From assembly GCA_023213315.1 (NCBI GenBank), contig JAKCPI010016540.1, positions 1-64,000 of the forward strand: a DNA stretch of 64,000 bases, given 5' to 3'. A model generated the notes under the pieces. The model was not told the origin of the DNA and did not search any database. It worked only from the letters and a program-made list of their open reading frames with translations. Shown here piece after piece: positions 33,530 through 42,390 of the stretch. A program made the position numbers and the translations under genes. Each line of letters starts with the position of its first letter. Position 1 is the stretch's first letter. Source of the DNA: Euborellia annulipes (lineage: Eukaryota > Arthropoda > Insecta > Dermaptera > Anisolabididae).

Positions 33530-33607
33530 TGCAAATAAATTGAAGTGGTGATAGATAAAAAGGAAGCTGGTTTTTTTCTCTTTATCGCCATAATCTGCGA
33601 CACATTT

Positions 33608-34285
33608 AATTTATATTTTTTAAACAGTGAGGTTGGATCAATAAAATAATAAAGCTAAAATCGAAATGAAATATACGAACCGAGGCGAACTATGCTTTAC
33701 TGAACCGAATATAATCGAGCTCAACTGATTTTTTCGTTAGACCTACCACCATGTGTTCTCAGGAACTAGTAAATAGTTCATGATTACATCAGCCTGTACC
33801 AACGATGTCATCTAGTGTTGTGAGAGTATCTAGGATTTACCAAATCCGAAATAGGCTTTTCAAATATTACACTTAAGAGAGATGTATAATTTGTTTTATT
33901 TAAAAATTAGTGCAGGCCGGCTCGCTTCTATCGCCGCCATTTGCCTGTTGTTGTTTTGTGGAAAATTCTTCTGATTGGGGTCCTCTAACTGCAAATTTGG
34001 CCGCAGCGATATGGACTAATGGAAACAGAGAAAAAATATCATCATATTTATAAAATTGATCATTAATTTTAATTAATTTTTCATTGAGTTTTGATTATTA
34101 AATAAAATTTGAATATTATTTTTAAATCTTAAAGAATAGATTTTCAAATAAATTCTATATTTTATAAATTTTCAAAAACTCAATATTATTTTTCACAAAT
34201 TTTTATTAGAAAAATATATATTAAAATTGATTATTTATTTATTGATACTAATAAAACTTGTTTTATATAAACCTTTTTAGATTGT
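33608..34285. other. Upstream region of the 34.3-kb small gene
   Basis: A GC-richer patch at 33918-34015 (GCCGGCTCGCTTCTATCGCCGCC) may hold the promoter and a 5' UTR exon of the gene at 34286; a branch/acceptor-like TTTTTAG lies just before its coding exon. Inference only. Confidence 0.35.
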
Positions 34286-34740
34286 ATGATTATAATGTCG
34301 TCGATTCCTCAAGGGGCTTTTGCAACGGCTAAGATCCGAGCCAATGCTCAAAAGTTCAATTATATATCTGATGAAGAGTTTACTAGAACTTCAGGTAAAT
34401 TCACTTTTTTTTGTCCTAGTAAATGAAGTGACGAAGAAATTCGTTGGAGAAAAAGGGAAAATATAATTACAATAAACGATTCATCCGAACAGACCAAACT
34501 GGTACAAACTGGCTGACCAAAAATTAAACCTTCAAAATATAAGACCAAAATCTATTGAGCAATATACATATAGATAATGTGAATTTATGAAAGCGATGAT
34601 TTATGAAAATCCCAAAATTCTCAAGGACATTGGAAGCATTGATGGCTTCTTATATAATAATATAATTATTCTGATTAAGTAAGATGAGGCCATTAAAAAA
34701 ATCATTCATAGATAATAGAGGATGTTTTTATTAACACACA

Positions 34741-34785
<45 letters not shown>

Positions 34786-36080
34786 TCTGGGGGCACGAAA
34801 GCATCTCGGGTAAATAAAGTGAGATACTAGTAGGAATTTCAAATAATCATAATAATATAAAAGTCAAATAAATTCTCGGAGATTCAAATAAATTGTTTGT
34901 TGGCCGTAAGGAAAATCAATTTAATTCTAAGGACAGCCAAAAATAAATACTTTTGCCTATTATCCGTTTATTTGTAAATATTTCGATCCCAGTGATATGG
35001 AACGCTCACCTATTTTGTCATATTGGATGGGAGAAATTAACGATTTGCAAAACATCTTCTGATTGTACTGTATATCAACCTCCCATCCACTGGGATCGAA
35101 ATATCTACAAATAAAATGATAATACGCAAAACTATTTATTTTTAGAATTAAATTGATTTTATTTTAATAATTTTCGATGAATACATCAATCGACTAAACA
35201 TACTCACACATTTGTTAAATAGACCTATAATTTTATATAATCGATTCATGATTGACAAATAATTATGAAATGAAAAAGAAATATGAACAGATTTATGCTG
35301 ACGAACAGATGATACAATCTATCTCTCTTTAGAATCATAATTCAAGGCGTATGTCTTTTATTCTAACTAGCACCACGGAATTTTTTATGCCCCTAGCACA
35401 AGAGGCCGATATTCTACTACTGTTCAATGGCCCAAGGACGAACAAGAATTTAAAAATAGTTAAAATGATCTTTTTGAATAATTACTTTCAAATGCATAAT
35501 TAAAATTTATGATATTAATGTGAGGAAACGCTATTAAAAATCTATCTTTTCTTATTAATTTATTATTTAAGATAAGCAATAAAAGATTCTAAATAATAAA
35601 TTTCTAATTTTATTGGAATGTGAAATTAATTTTAGTCCCTTGTGGACGAAAAAAAGGAGTTTCATTGATTCCTTCCTGGCTGCCACCTTCTGCCATTGTT
35701 CAATAAAAATAAAAATTATTATTTAAGAAACTCCAATTTATATTTATTTTTAATTTAAATCTGATTTTTTTTAGTAACCGAACATCCGCCTGCAAAATAT
35801 AATAGCAACTTCATGAAAAGCATCTGGGGACTCTACAATCGATATTCAGTACACAATCTGAAAAAAATTACCGAAGATGCAAAGGGTTTTAAATACGAGG
35901 CCCACAAGTTAATATCTACTTTTTTTTTATAAACATACATTATAAATAATATGCTTTTTATTAATGAAATTTGTTTGTTTTAGGGAGTGTGAGGCCTCAA
36001 AAGGTCCCAACAAGGGGACGAACTTAGGCCAAAAGAAAAACTCTTGGTCTAATGTAAATTTTGAAAGTCTTATATGTTAA
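34286..36080 (+). CDS. Small protein of unknown function, three exons
   Basis: Exons 34286-34394, 35775-35907 and 35984-36080 (TAA 36078-36080), GT-AG, phases 1 and 2 consistent. Product is 112 aa from the first ATG; the second in-frame ATG (34295, MSSIPQGAFATAK) may be the real start. Hydrophilic, mostly basic in the second half, with a central SIWGLYNRYSVHNLKK segment that may be a helix. No signal peptide or membrane span. An AATAAA at 36148-36153, about 70 bases after the stop, fits a polyadenylation signal. I do not recognise the family. Intron 1 holds an (AT)n run and a foldback (34.9-35.2 kb). It could be a lineage-specific or fast-evolving small gene. Confidence 0.6.
34895..35165. mobile_element. 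Foldback unit with eroded hammerhead ends
   Basis: AAAATCAATTTAATTCTAAG and its complement, and TTTGTAAATATTTCGATCCCAGTG with CACTGGGATCGAAATATCTAC, are inverted. CACUG-GGAUC-GAAAUAU looks like an AUAU hammerhead from which the AUGA part and most of stem II were deleted (compare 32463-32497). Confidence 0.55.
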
Positions 36081-36621
36081 AATAGGTAAAGATAACCCCA
36101 TATGTAAAATAATAATGCAAATAATGTTAATTTATTTAATTTTTAAAATAAAAAATTGTTTAAAAGTATATGTATTTTTTTAAATAATTTTTTATTCAAA
36201 ACCCTTAAATAAAATTATATCGGGGGAAAGGATGGAGGTTTGGCAGTAATATAAATATATCTTTATCTGTCTGTCTGTTAACTCATAGACTTCGAAATAT
36301 TTGCAATAAAGTGTTGAGAAAGAACAAAAAGACGGGTTTGTTCTCCTTCTCTGCTTCTTTTAAAACATATTAATATATATATAGATAACCTTAGTAGTAC
36401 AAGTACAGTATTAAGTTATGCCTAGGTTTTCCGCAATTTAGGATACTTTAGGAAGTTTACCTGTATAGTATATTAACCCTTGTATTTTAACATAATAAAT
36501 AAATTCATTATTTTAAATTATAATTGAATTTTAATTAAGTAATTTTATTTAAATTTCAGAATATAAGATGAAGTAGTAATAACAAGTAGAATTTTGGGTA
36601 AATGGATACAAAAAAAAAATA

Positions 36622-38768
36622 TCAATTCAAGAGATTGAACTTGATCAAAAGGTTATTTGTTAATATATTTAATTCTTCTTCACACTGTGTATTAAAATCC
36701 AAATCAAGTTGATATTGACTTCCTTTATTTAATGGAAAGGGAGGTACATGAAGCGCACCTTGATTTTTTACCAGCGGTGATGCCTAAAAAATATATTCTA
36801 ATTATTTATAATAATAAAATATAATAATAATAAATTCTGTGTTTTTACTTGTACTCCAGTCGAAACCTGTAATCTTCGAACAATCTCCATTTTTTCCTTC
36901 TCGGGGGAAAATAATCATAAAATTCCGCGTTGCCATAATAAATTATTTTATTTAATTTACTCAAATTTGTTTTAAGTTCTACTGCAAACTAAAAAAAAAA
37001 TACTTTACTGAAATTTTGCATAAAATCAATGCTCGAATTGCATAAAAGTAATCTATTATCTTTATTATGTGGTTTGTATTATTATTATGGGAGTTTTTAA
37101 TTATAGACAACATCTTGTTATTAATTATTTATTAAAAATATACTGTACAGTAAGGGCCACAATTAAATCACCACCTGGGAGCTAGAGAGCCTTGAGTATA
37201 TGGTATAGTAGCCTATATATAATTTTAATGACCGAAAAGATAAAATAAAATCTGGTGTTTTACCTTTTCGGTCATTAAAATTATTTCACTAAATACTATA
37301 GACAAAACCATATACTCAAGGTTTTTATATATACCAGATGGTGACTTAATTATGGCGCTCACTGTACAACGTTTCGACTACTTATTCTTGAGTTGGAGCA
37401 AGTACTTGTAAACGACGACAAAAAGTAGTCGAAACGTTGTGCTGTATTTATATTTTTAATAAATAATTAATAGGAAATGTTATCTTTAATTTTTTAATCA
37501 ATTCGAAATTCCTCTATCACGCTTGTTTTTCGGCAAGGCTGTAGAAAGGGAAAACACAAAAACAAAATTTTTTATTTTTCCAAATGAGTTTTATTCCTAA
37601 TATTTCAAAGTCAGAAAGCGCTCTTCTTCAGAGGAAGCTCATTTTACACTCTGTTAACATAACAAGGATTTTTTGTATCATGGAAGCCATTTGAACTCGG
37701 TAATTATTAAAATGGCTTTCATGATTCAAAAACCCTTGTTATGTTAACAGAGTGTAAAATGAGCTTCCTCTTCAGATGAAGAGCTATGTGCCTTCGAAAT
37801 ATTAGGAATTAAACTCATTTGGAAAAATAAAAAACTGTTGTTTTTGTGTTTTTCCTTCCTACACCCTTGCCGAAAAAACAGCGGGATAGAGGAGTTTCGA
37901 ATTACAATTCTCTTGGCATCACTCATTAATTTTAATTAAAAACTCCCATTGTAATAAGTAATCTATAACCTGCCTACTCCCTAAATCGGGATGTTTGTGG
38001 ATGGTCTGAGTCTTGTATTTGTTTATGACGGCTAATTGATTTGAGTTGACTCCTGGGCCTCAAAATACTGAAGAGGTCGTTGGGATTGGATTGATCTAAA
38101 ATTTGTTTATCGAGCTCTCGCAAGATCTTTCCTTCTTATTTACCCGTTGTCTGGTCGGTTTCGGAGTGAACGCATCAATCTCTTCTTCACTTCCTAAGGA
38201 AATCCTTTCCCTAGGATATTTCATTATCATCCTTTTCAATTTTTTATTACGCTCAAATTTCTGTTTTTCAATTTTTTTTGATACTTCCTCTTTTGCATTT
38301 GTTGTTATGCAAACATAGAATGTATTTTTTATTTCATCTTGTAAACCAATTAATAGAGAACTATTTTTATATTTCTAAAAATACAAATTAATTAAAAAAA
38401 TTATATTTAGTTGAGATTAAATTTTATTTTTACTTCGATATTCTCTTTATAAATTCCAAATTCAAAAGAAGGATCATTTAAATGTTCTTTTATTAAAGAA
38501 GTTTCAATTTCAAACCAATTATCTTTATAAAATATTTCTTTATTATTTGGAAAATTTAATATATTTTGTGTATGAGGAGAGATTTCTATTAGAATAAGAC
38601 CTAGAAATTAAAACATATTTGAATATGATTATTAATTAAGCTTCAATTCCGAAATATTTTACCTTCAGTTTTCATAAACATCATCTCAGAATCCTTTTTC
38701 TGAATTTTACTTTCATCAACTGCCTTTTTCTTTTGAAAAATATTTTCATATTTTGTAAATGGATCCAT
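36622..38768 (-). CDS. DNAI3/WDR63-like gene, N-terminal part only
   Basis: Five exons (minus): 38663-38768, 38434-38600, 38144-38374, 36849-36899, 36622-36783; phases 1,0,0,0; 238 aa. DNAI3 is an intermediate chain of inner-arm axonemal dynein. Seen: GLILIEISPHTQNIL (residues 36-50) like the TTKTQEIF region of DNAI3; SLLIGLQDEIKNTFY; ISLGSEEEID, which matches the SLGSEKEIEEES motif; STGVQ...LNKGSQY matching the GMQV...NATTQY block. The WD40 propeller (most of the roughly 890-residue family protein) is absent: a stop lies at 36622-36624 and no WD exon is seen leftward. So either this is a truncated copy or later exons were missed; a weak GTGAAG donor lies in the last exon. The third intron has a PLE piece, a foldback and a MITE. 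Exon 4's acceptor (CCGAG) is weak. Confidence 0.55.
37148..37364. mobile_element. Mariner-type MITE with TA duplication
   Basis: CAGTAAGGGCCACAATTAA at the left and TTAATTATGGCGCTCACTG at the right are inverted, flanked by TA on both sides. The interior AATGACCGAAAAG / CTTTTCGGTCATT forms a second inverted pair. 217 bp, no coding, inside an intron of the DNAI3-like gene. Confidence 0.75.
37368..37442. repeat. Hairpin with GAAACGUU ends
   Basis: ACAACGTTTCGACTACTT and AAGTAGTCGAAACGTTGT are perfect inverted copies. Both outward strands read GUCGAAACGUU, like the GAAA-ACGU half of the hammerheads; the minus copy also has CUCAAGA (G5 to C). Probably another eroded hammerhead pair, or a mere look-alike. 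Confidence 0.4.
37593..37638 (-). ncRNA. Hammerhead ribozyme-like motif, AUAU type, core intact
   Basis: On the minus strand: stem I UUCCU/AGGAA (five pairs), CUGAAGA, stem II AGAG/CUUU (wobble), GAAA, palindromic AUAU stem III, cleavage base U (triplet AUU, which fits NUH). All core bases are present. Good second-family candidate. Confidence 0.6.
37763..37810 (+). ncRNA. Hammerhead-like motif, partner copy
   Basis: CAGAUGA (U4 to A), GAAA, AUAU and stem I UUCC/GGAA remain. One core base is changed. Confidence 0.45.
37970..38105 (-). mobile_element. PLE pseudo-LTR fragment
   Basis: CCTGCCTACTCCCTAAATCGG and GTTGACTCCTGGGCCTCAAA match the repeat units of the PLE pseudo-LTR in minus sense (compare 430-500). 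It ends about 40 bases from the splice donor of exon 3 of the DNAI3-like gene. Confidence 0.65.
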
Positions 38769-39030
38769 TTTTTTTTCACATTAAATCTATTCAATTAAAT
38801 AAATATTAATTTATATCTTAAATCAATATTCGAATAGAATAGAATGAATTCAAACAAATTTCTTGTTTCCATAGCTACACAAACAGAAAACAAATTAATA
38901 TTGAAATAATATCCTTTGCGAAATAAATAATCGTTGTATAAACTTTAGAAGTTGAAAAAAGAAAGTTCAGTCAAGATAAAAATTAAACTATCAAATTTTT
39001 CGAGTAAATAATTTTAGTCTAATAAGGCTT
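38769..39030. other. Upstream flank of the DNAI3-like gene
   Basis: AT-rich, possibly promoter sequence for the minus-strand gene; nothing definite. Confidence 0.3.
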
Positions 39031-39312
39031 GTTTGAAAAAGATGGAATTTTTTCAATCAATGCTCAAATAGACTGTTCATTAGCCAGTCAATATATCGTT
39101 TAAGATAGCAAGTTTGCGAGATATGTTTGTGCTTAAGATTGGGCAAAATTGCACCCCCTGAAGTTGAACAAGGACGCCCAATGATTGGGCCGGCGCCAAG
39201 GATAAGGGTAGTCCACCTGTGGCGAAAGCGTGGAGGTCCTTGTTCGACTCCAGGGGGTGCAATTTTGCCCAATCTTAAGCACAAACATATCTCTCGCAAA
39301 CTTGCTAATAGT
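39031..39312. mobile_element. Second copy of the tRNA-like foldback with hAT-MITE flank
   Basis: 39035-39110 is the reverse complement of 33118-33175, then come the arms AGCAAGTTTGCGAGATATG and CGCAAACTTGCT. On the plus strand (about 39190-39262) is a tRNA-like unit with GGATAAGGGTAGTCC, GCGAAAGCG and TTCGACTCC. The left side holds a broken reverse copy (GAAGTTGAACAAGGACG). Long reading frames here, on both strands, come from the repeat alone. Confidence 0.65.
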
Positions 39313-39620
39313 TTTATTTTGTTCACGCTCAGGGCTGCAGACAGGGGGGGGGGGGCAGGGTCGGAAACTAAATATATGTCGACACAAAAAATTTGGTGTG
39401 ACAAGGACAGAAGGCAACTTTCGATTACCGAAGGTAAGAGAAAGTTGTGTGCTGTGCGATCAGTCACACCTTATTTTAATAAATTTTATTCATTTAAATT
39501 ATTAAAATTTTATTTTATTACAAGAGCGGATCCAAAGGAGTTTCTCGGTGGGAGGGGTAATCTGATGTCTGATCGCACAGCCCACAATTTTTTTTCGTAC
39601 ATTCTCTACTTGTTTATCAG
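39313..39620. repeat. Mosaic of interspersed repeat pieces
   Basis: G-run GGGGGGGGGGG (near 39345), AAATATATGTCGACACA (also at 23921-23938), GGTGTGACAAGGACAGAA and GTGTGCTGTGCGATCAGTCACACC. The last two are also found at 63603-63655, following a family A copy, so they probably form its 3' extension. Confidence 0.5.
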
Positions 39621-39769
39621 TATATATATACAAATCAAATTTTTAAGAATTAATTTTAAAAATTTTATATTTAAAATAAAATTTAATTCCCAAAAAAAAA
39701 TATTTTTCTTCAATCTCGGGGGTGGGGGGATAATTACCCTCTTTACTCCCCTCCTCTTGTATCCCTTGA

Positions 39770-40050
39770 TAAATTATGACGTCAAGTATAAGTCTTTTGC
39801 GCCAGTGCCATGTCATTGAAAACTTGTGTGTTTCTCCATTTGATAAGCCTTTTGTGATTGGCCGATAGTGAAACGGCTCACCAATCAGAGAGCTTCTTTT
39901 AAGCGGGTGTTGGCATCAAGTTGCTCTCTCTGCTTGCCGTTATCCCATCAGTCGCCATAATGAGGTCAAGTGTTTAATATCAAATCTGTGCTTGTTTGAT
40001 CCAATAAAAGAAGCTACCTTTGATTGTGTTAATTGAACCCACACTTTCCT
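39770..40050 (+). promoter_or_regulatory. Possible promoter with CRE and CCAAT elements
   Basis: TATGACGTCAAG (CRE-like TGACGTCA), GTGATTGGCC (inverted CCAAT) and CACCAATCAGAG (CCAAT) lie within 130 bases in DNA with higher GC than the surroundings, upstream of the frame that starts at 40052. A second TGAGGTCAAG is at 39960. It looks like a real core promoter region, but this is inference. Confidence 0.35.
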
Positions 40051-40051
40051 C

Positions 40052-40182
40052 ATGTTTGAACATTTACCTGAACACTCTTCACATCTTAACAACCTGAGTG
40101 ATGACTACCAATCATCTCAACTGTCCTTCGTCAACTCCATCGAAGGCTTCCTTCCAAACGCTTGCTTGCATCCAAATCCAGG
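40052..40182 (+). CDS. Candidate first coding exon, unknown gene
   Basis: An ATG follows the promoter-like region and opens a 43-codon stretch (MFEHLPEHSSHLNNLSDD...) that is acidic and Ser/Asn/His-rich. It ends at a possible donor CCAG|GTACCC in phase 1. No continuing exon could be placed with confidence; splice-like segments at 42060-42250 give short basic or stop-containing frames. It might be an unfinished gene, a transcript of a repeat, or chance. Confidence 0.3.
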
Positions 40183-40298
40183 TACCCTACGCCATCTTGC
40201 TTTCCTAATTATTTTTTTTTCTATTTACATATTAAAACAAAAAACTAATTTACAGAACCTTTATTTATTACACTATTTTATTGATATATAATTTTTTT

Positions 40299-40825
40299 AA
40301 AATATTAATTGAAATTTCCAACCCATCCCACTCTTTTTTTAATATATAGATAGTATTAATAGAAGTATCAAACCAAAAATTAATTTTAATTAAAGATTTT
40401 TTTCTATTTTATATTTATAAAAGATAGTTTTTCATAATTAAAAAAAAGTTTTATTTTCGTAGCAATGAGAATGTCTTGTATGATAATTTAATTCTTTCAT
40501 TAGGATAGGAAAAATAGAACTGATTTGTGCTGTACTCTAGCGAAAACTCTTAAACTAGAATTTTAATTCTACAAGTTACCACTGGACCCCACAAGAGTGC
40601 AGCACAAGACAGTTTTATTTTTCTTTTTAAAAGGATTGCATTTTCATACGTTCAATACCTGATAGGTACAAAAGAATAACTTTCTTCTTGAATTGAACAC
40701 TGTTCCCAAATTACGTAGATTTAATATAAATATTGTAAGAAAATAATTAAATATTATTTAAATATTTATTATTGGTAGTTTTTAACTCATTCATTTTTTA
40801 AATTCATTGGTTAAAAGATGTAGTA
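40299..40825. other. AT-rich region with inverted piece
   Basis: AAATAGAACTGATTTGTGCTG (40510) and CAGCACAAGACAGTTTTATTTTTC-like sequence (40598) are inverted, suggesting a small MITE of about 130 bases. No gene seen. Confidence 0.4.
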
Positions 40826-41000
40826 GAAGGAGAATAAAAAGAGAGAGCAGCTAATTATATTTTTTCTTTTATTATTCCCAGTGCTGACGTTTCGGTCCTG
40901 TTTAGCACCATCTTCAGAGCAATTAGGGCTGTCATCATCAGTTTCAATTTTAACATTTCACCTATATTAATAACGATGGTCTATTTTATATACAACCAAT
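40818..41000 (-). mobile_element. Half unit of the 10.7-kb hammerhead foldback family
   Basis: GTAGAAGGAGAATAAAAAGAGAG, AGCTAATTATATTTTTTC and AGGGCTGTCATCATC match the left arm at 10655-10850. The inverted right arm is missing or too diverged, so this is a lone arm. Confidence 0.65.
40880..40924 (-). ncRNA. Hammerhead ribozyme-like motif, core intact
   Basis: The minus strand has stem I GCU/AGC, CUGAAGA, stem II GGUGC/GGACC (one mismatch) with UAAACA loop, GAAA, palindromic ACGU, cleavage triplet GUC. It is nearly identical to 10721-10766 over 40 bases though 30 kb away, which shows family membership. Confidence 0.6.
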
Positions 41001-41344
41001 ATATGCATATTTTGTATAAAGTAGTTTCACTATTTAAATATTCCGCTCCTCGTTAGTGACTTTGCTTTTAGAGGTTGGTAGTTGATTTTTGTATTAAGTA
41101 TTCTCGTTGAACTGGCGTTCATTAATTGTACTTTTTAATTATTATGATCTACATTACTATCAGATTATTATGATTATCAATATATAGGAATATTTATGGA
41201 ACTTATGAAACCTTATGAAACCTTATGATATATTTATCAACTTATGTTTATGTCTCTTTATATCTTTGACTTGAATGCAATCGTTTTTTTTATTTGTTTA
41301 ATTAAAAACAATATATACAAATTAATAGATATCAAAAATTATTT

Positions 41345-41646
41345 TAATTCGATTGTTTTAAAAAGGAGGTATTTTAAGGACCAAGAAACCTTGTTGAAAT
41401 TGGTATTATAAAATCACAAAATGTGAAATAAGAAGAATTCGTTTTTGTGTTGAGGCATAAATTTATTACCTTTCGGCCAATACCATCTTCAGAGCACTAA
41501 AAAATATATTATGATATATATATATATACACCTCAGCACAAAAACCAATTCTTATTTCACATTTTGTGATTTTATAATACCAATTTCAACAAGGTTTCTT
41601 GGTCCTTAAAATACCTCCTTTTTAAAACAATCGAATTATAATAATC
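41345..41646. mobile_element. Near-perfect inverted repeat with hammerhead-like motif
   Basis: About 115-bp arms (AATTCGATTGTTTTAAAAAGG...ACAAAATGTGAAATAAGAA and complement) are almost identical. That suggests a young or gene-converted foldback. The left side carries one hammerhead-like motif; the centre is (TA)n. Confidence 0.75.
41464..41499 (-). ncRNA. Hammerhead-like motif, altered stem III
   Basis: The minus strand has CUGAAGA, short stem II GG...CC, GAAA, then GGUAAU. The core is complete; stem III and stem I do not pair as in the other copies. Confidence 0.35.
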
Positions 41647-41681
41647 AGGACTACGCCATTTTTCAATAAAAATTATTTTAT

Positions 41682-41722
41682 TTATTCCGACTTTTGGCAA
41701 TCCACCTCATCAAGGATGTTTT
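41682..41722 (-). ncRNA. Eroded hammerhead-like motif
   Basis: The minus strand has stem I AUCC/GGAA, UUGAUGA (C3 to U), stem II GGU...GCC, AAAA (G12 to A), GUC. Two core changes. Confidence 0.35.
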
Positions 41723-42390
41723 TATCCTAGCAGTATGCTAGTATTGTTGTGATCTTTCGCAAATGTTCACATCATTTCTGATGATGGACTCATCATCTTC
41801 TTTATTAACCTGTTTAACAGCTCACTATGATAAAGATTTTGGTTGGGGGTGAGTGTGCTCAGGGAGGTATCTGCTAGCTGATATTATTCTAATAAAAAAA
41901 AAAAATAATAAAAAATATATTCTTTGATTTAAATAAAAAAATTTATTTATAAAAATTTAATATGAGTTTAATTTATAAAAATTGAGAAAGAAGAGAATTG
42001 TACATAAATAATGAAAATGAATCTTCCCCCAATTAAAAAAAAGATATAAATAAATTTGTGAAGCGCTTAGCTTGATTATCTTGAAGACGAAGAGGAAGCG
42101 GCGTCGACTTCGTAGGCATCAGCTCTCTTTCACCTTCAGGTATTCTTAATATTTATATATTATTTATTTATACAGATCTATATAATTATGTGAAATATGT
42201 ATGTTTATTCTTCTAGTGCACTTTGAACGAAGACATCATCGGCCTTCAAGCAGCTGAAGCTCAATGAATGCCTCACCGGCTATTAAGTGAGCGAGAGAGT
42301 CCTTTTTCATTTCTCCGTATTTTGATAAGAGTAAAAAAAAAACAAAAACATTGAAAATTTATAAAAAAAATTAATTCTCTTCTTTCCCTT
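41723..42390. other. Intergenic region with exon-like pieces
   Basis: Two segments, up to CACCTTCAG|GTATTC (about 42140) and from TTCTTCTAG|TGCAC (42217), look like a donor and an acceptor. Translation gives only short frames with stops, so no gene is claimed. Confidence 0.3.

Larger units (their letters stand above)
32405..33600. mobile_element. Hammerhead foldback split by a hAT-like MITE
   Basis: Left arm 32425-32575 (AACCAGCTTCCTTTTTCTC, TTCAATTTATTTGCAAATATTTCGG) pairs with 32610-32729 and, beyond the insertion, with 33530-33580 (GCAAATAAATTGAAG, AAAAAGGAAGCTGG). The right arm is cut exactly at the AAATATTTGCAAAT site by 32730-33529. Taking the insert out restores a continuous arm, so the foldback is older than the insertion. 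Confidence 0.8.
37510..37900. mobile_element. Hammerhead-bearing foldback unit (37.5-37.9 kb)
   Basis: Arms 37510-37680 and 37695-37895 are inverted (TTTTTCGGCAAGG, AAACACAAAAACAA and their complements; ATAACAAGGATTTTTTG in the centre). Both arms carry AUAU-type hammerhead-like motifs. It sits in an intron of the DNAI3-like gene. Confidence 0.75.

Noticed and set aside
39057..39819. Several overlapping frames of 60-230 codons
   Set aside because: They run through the palindromic tRNA-like repeat and poly-T tracts; the same residues appear on both strands.
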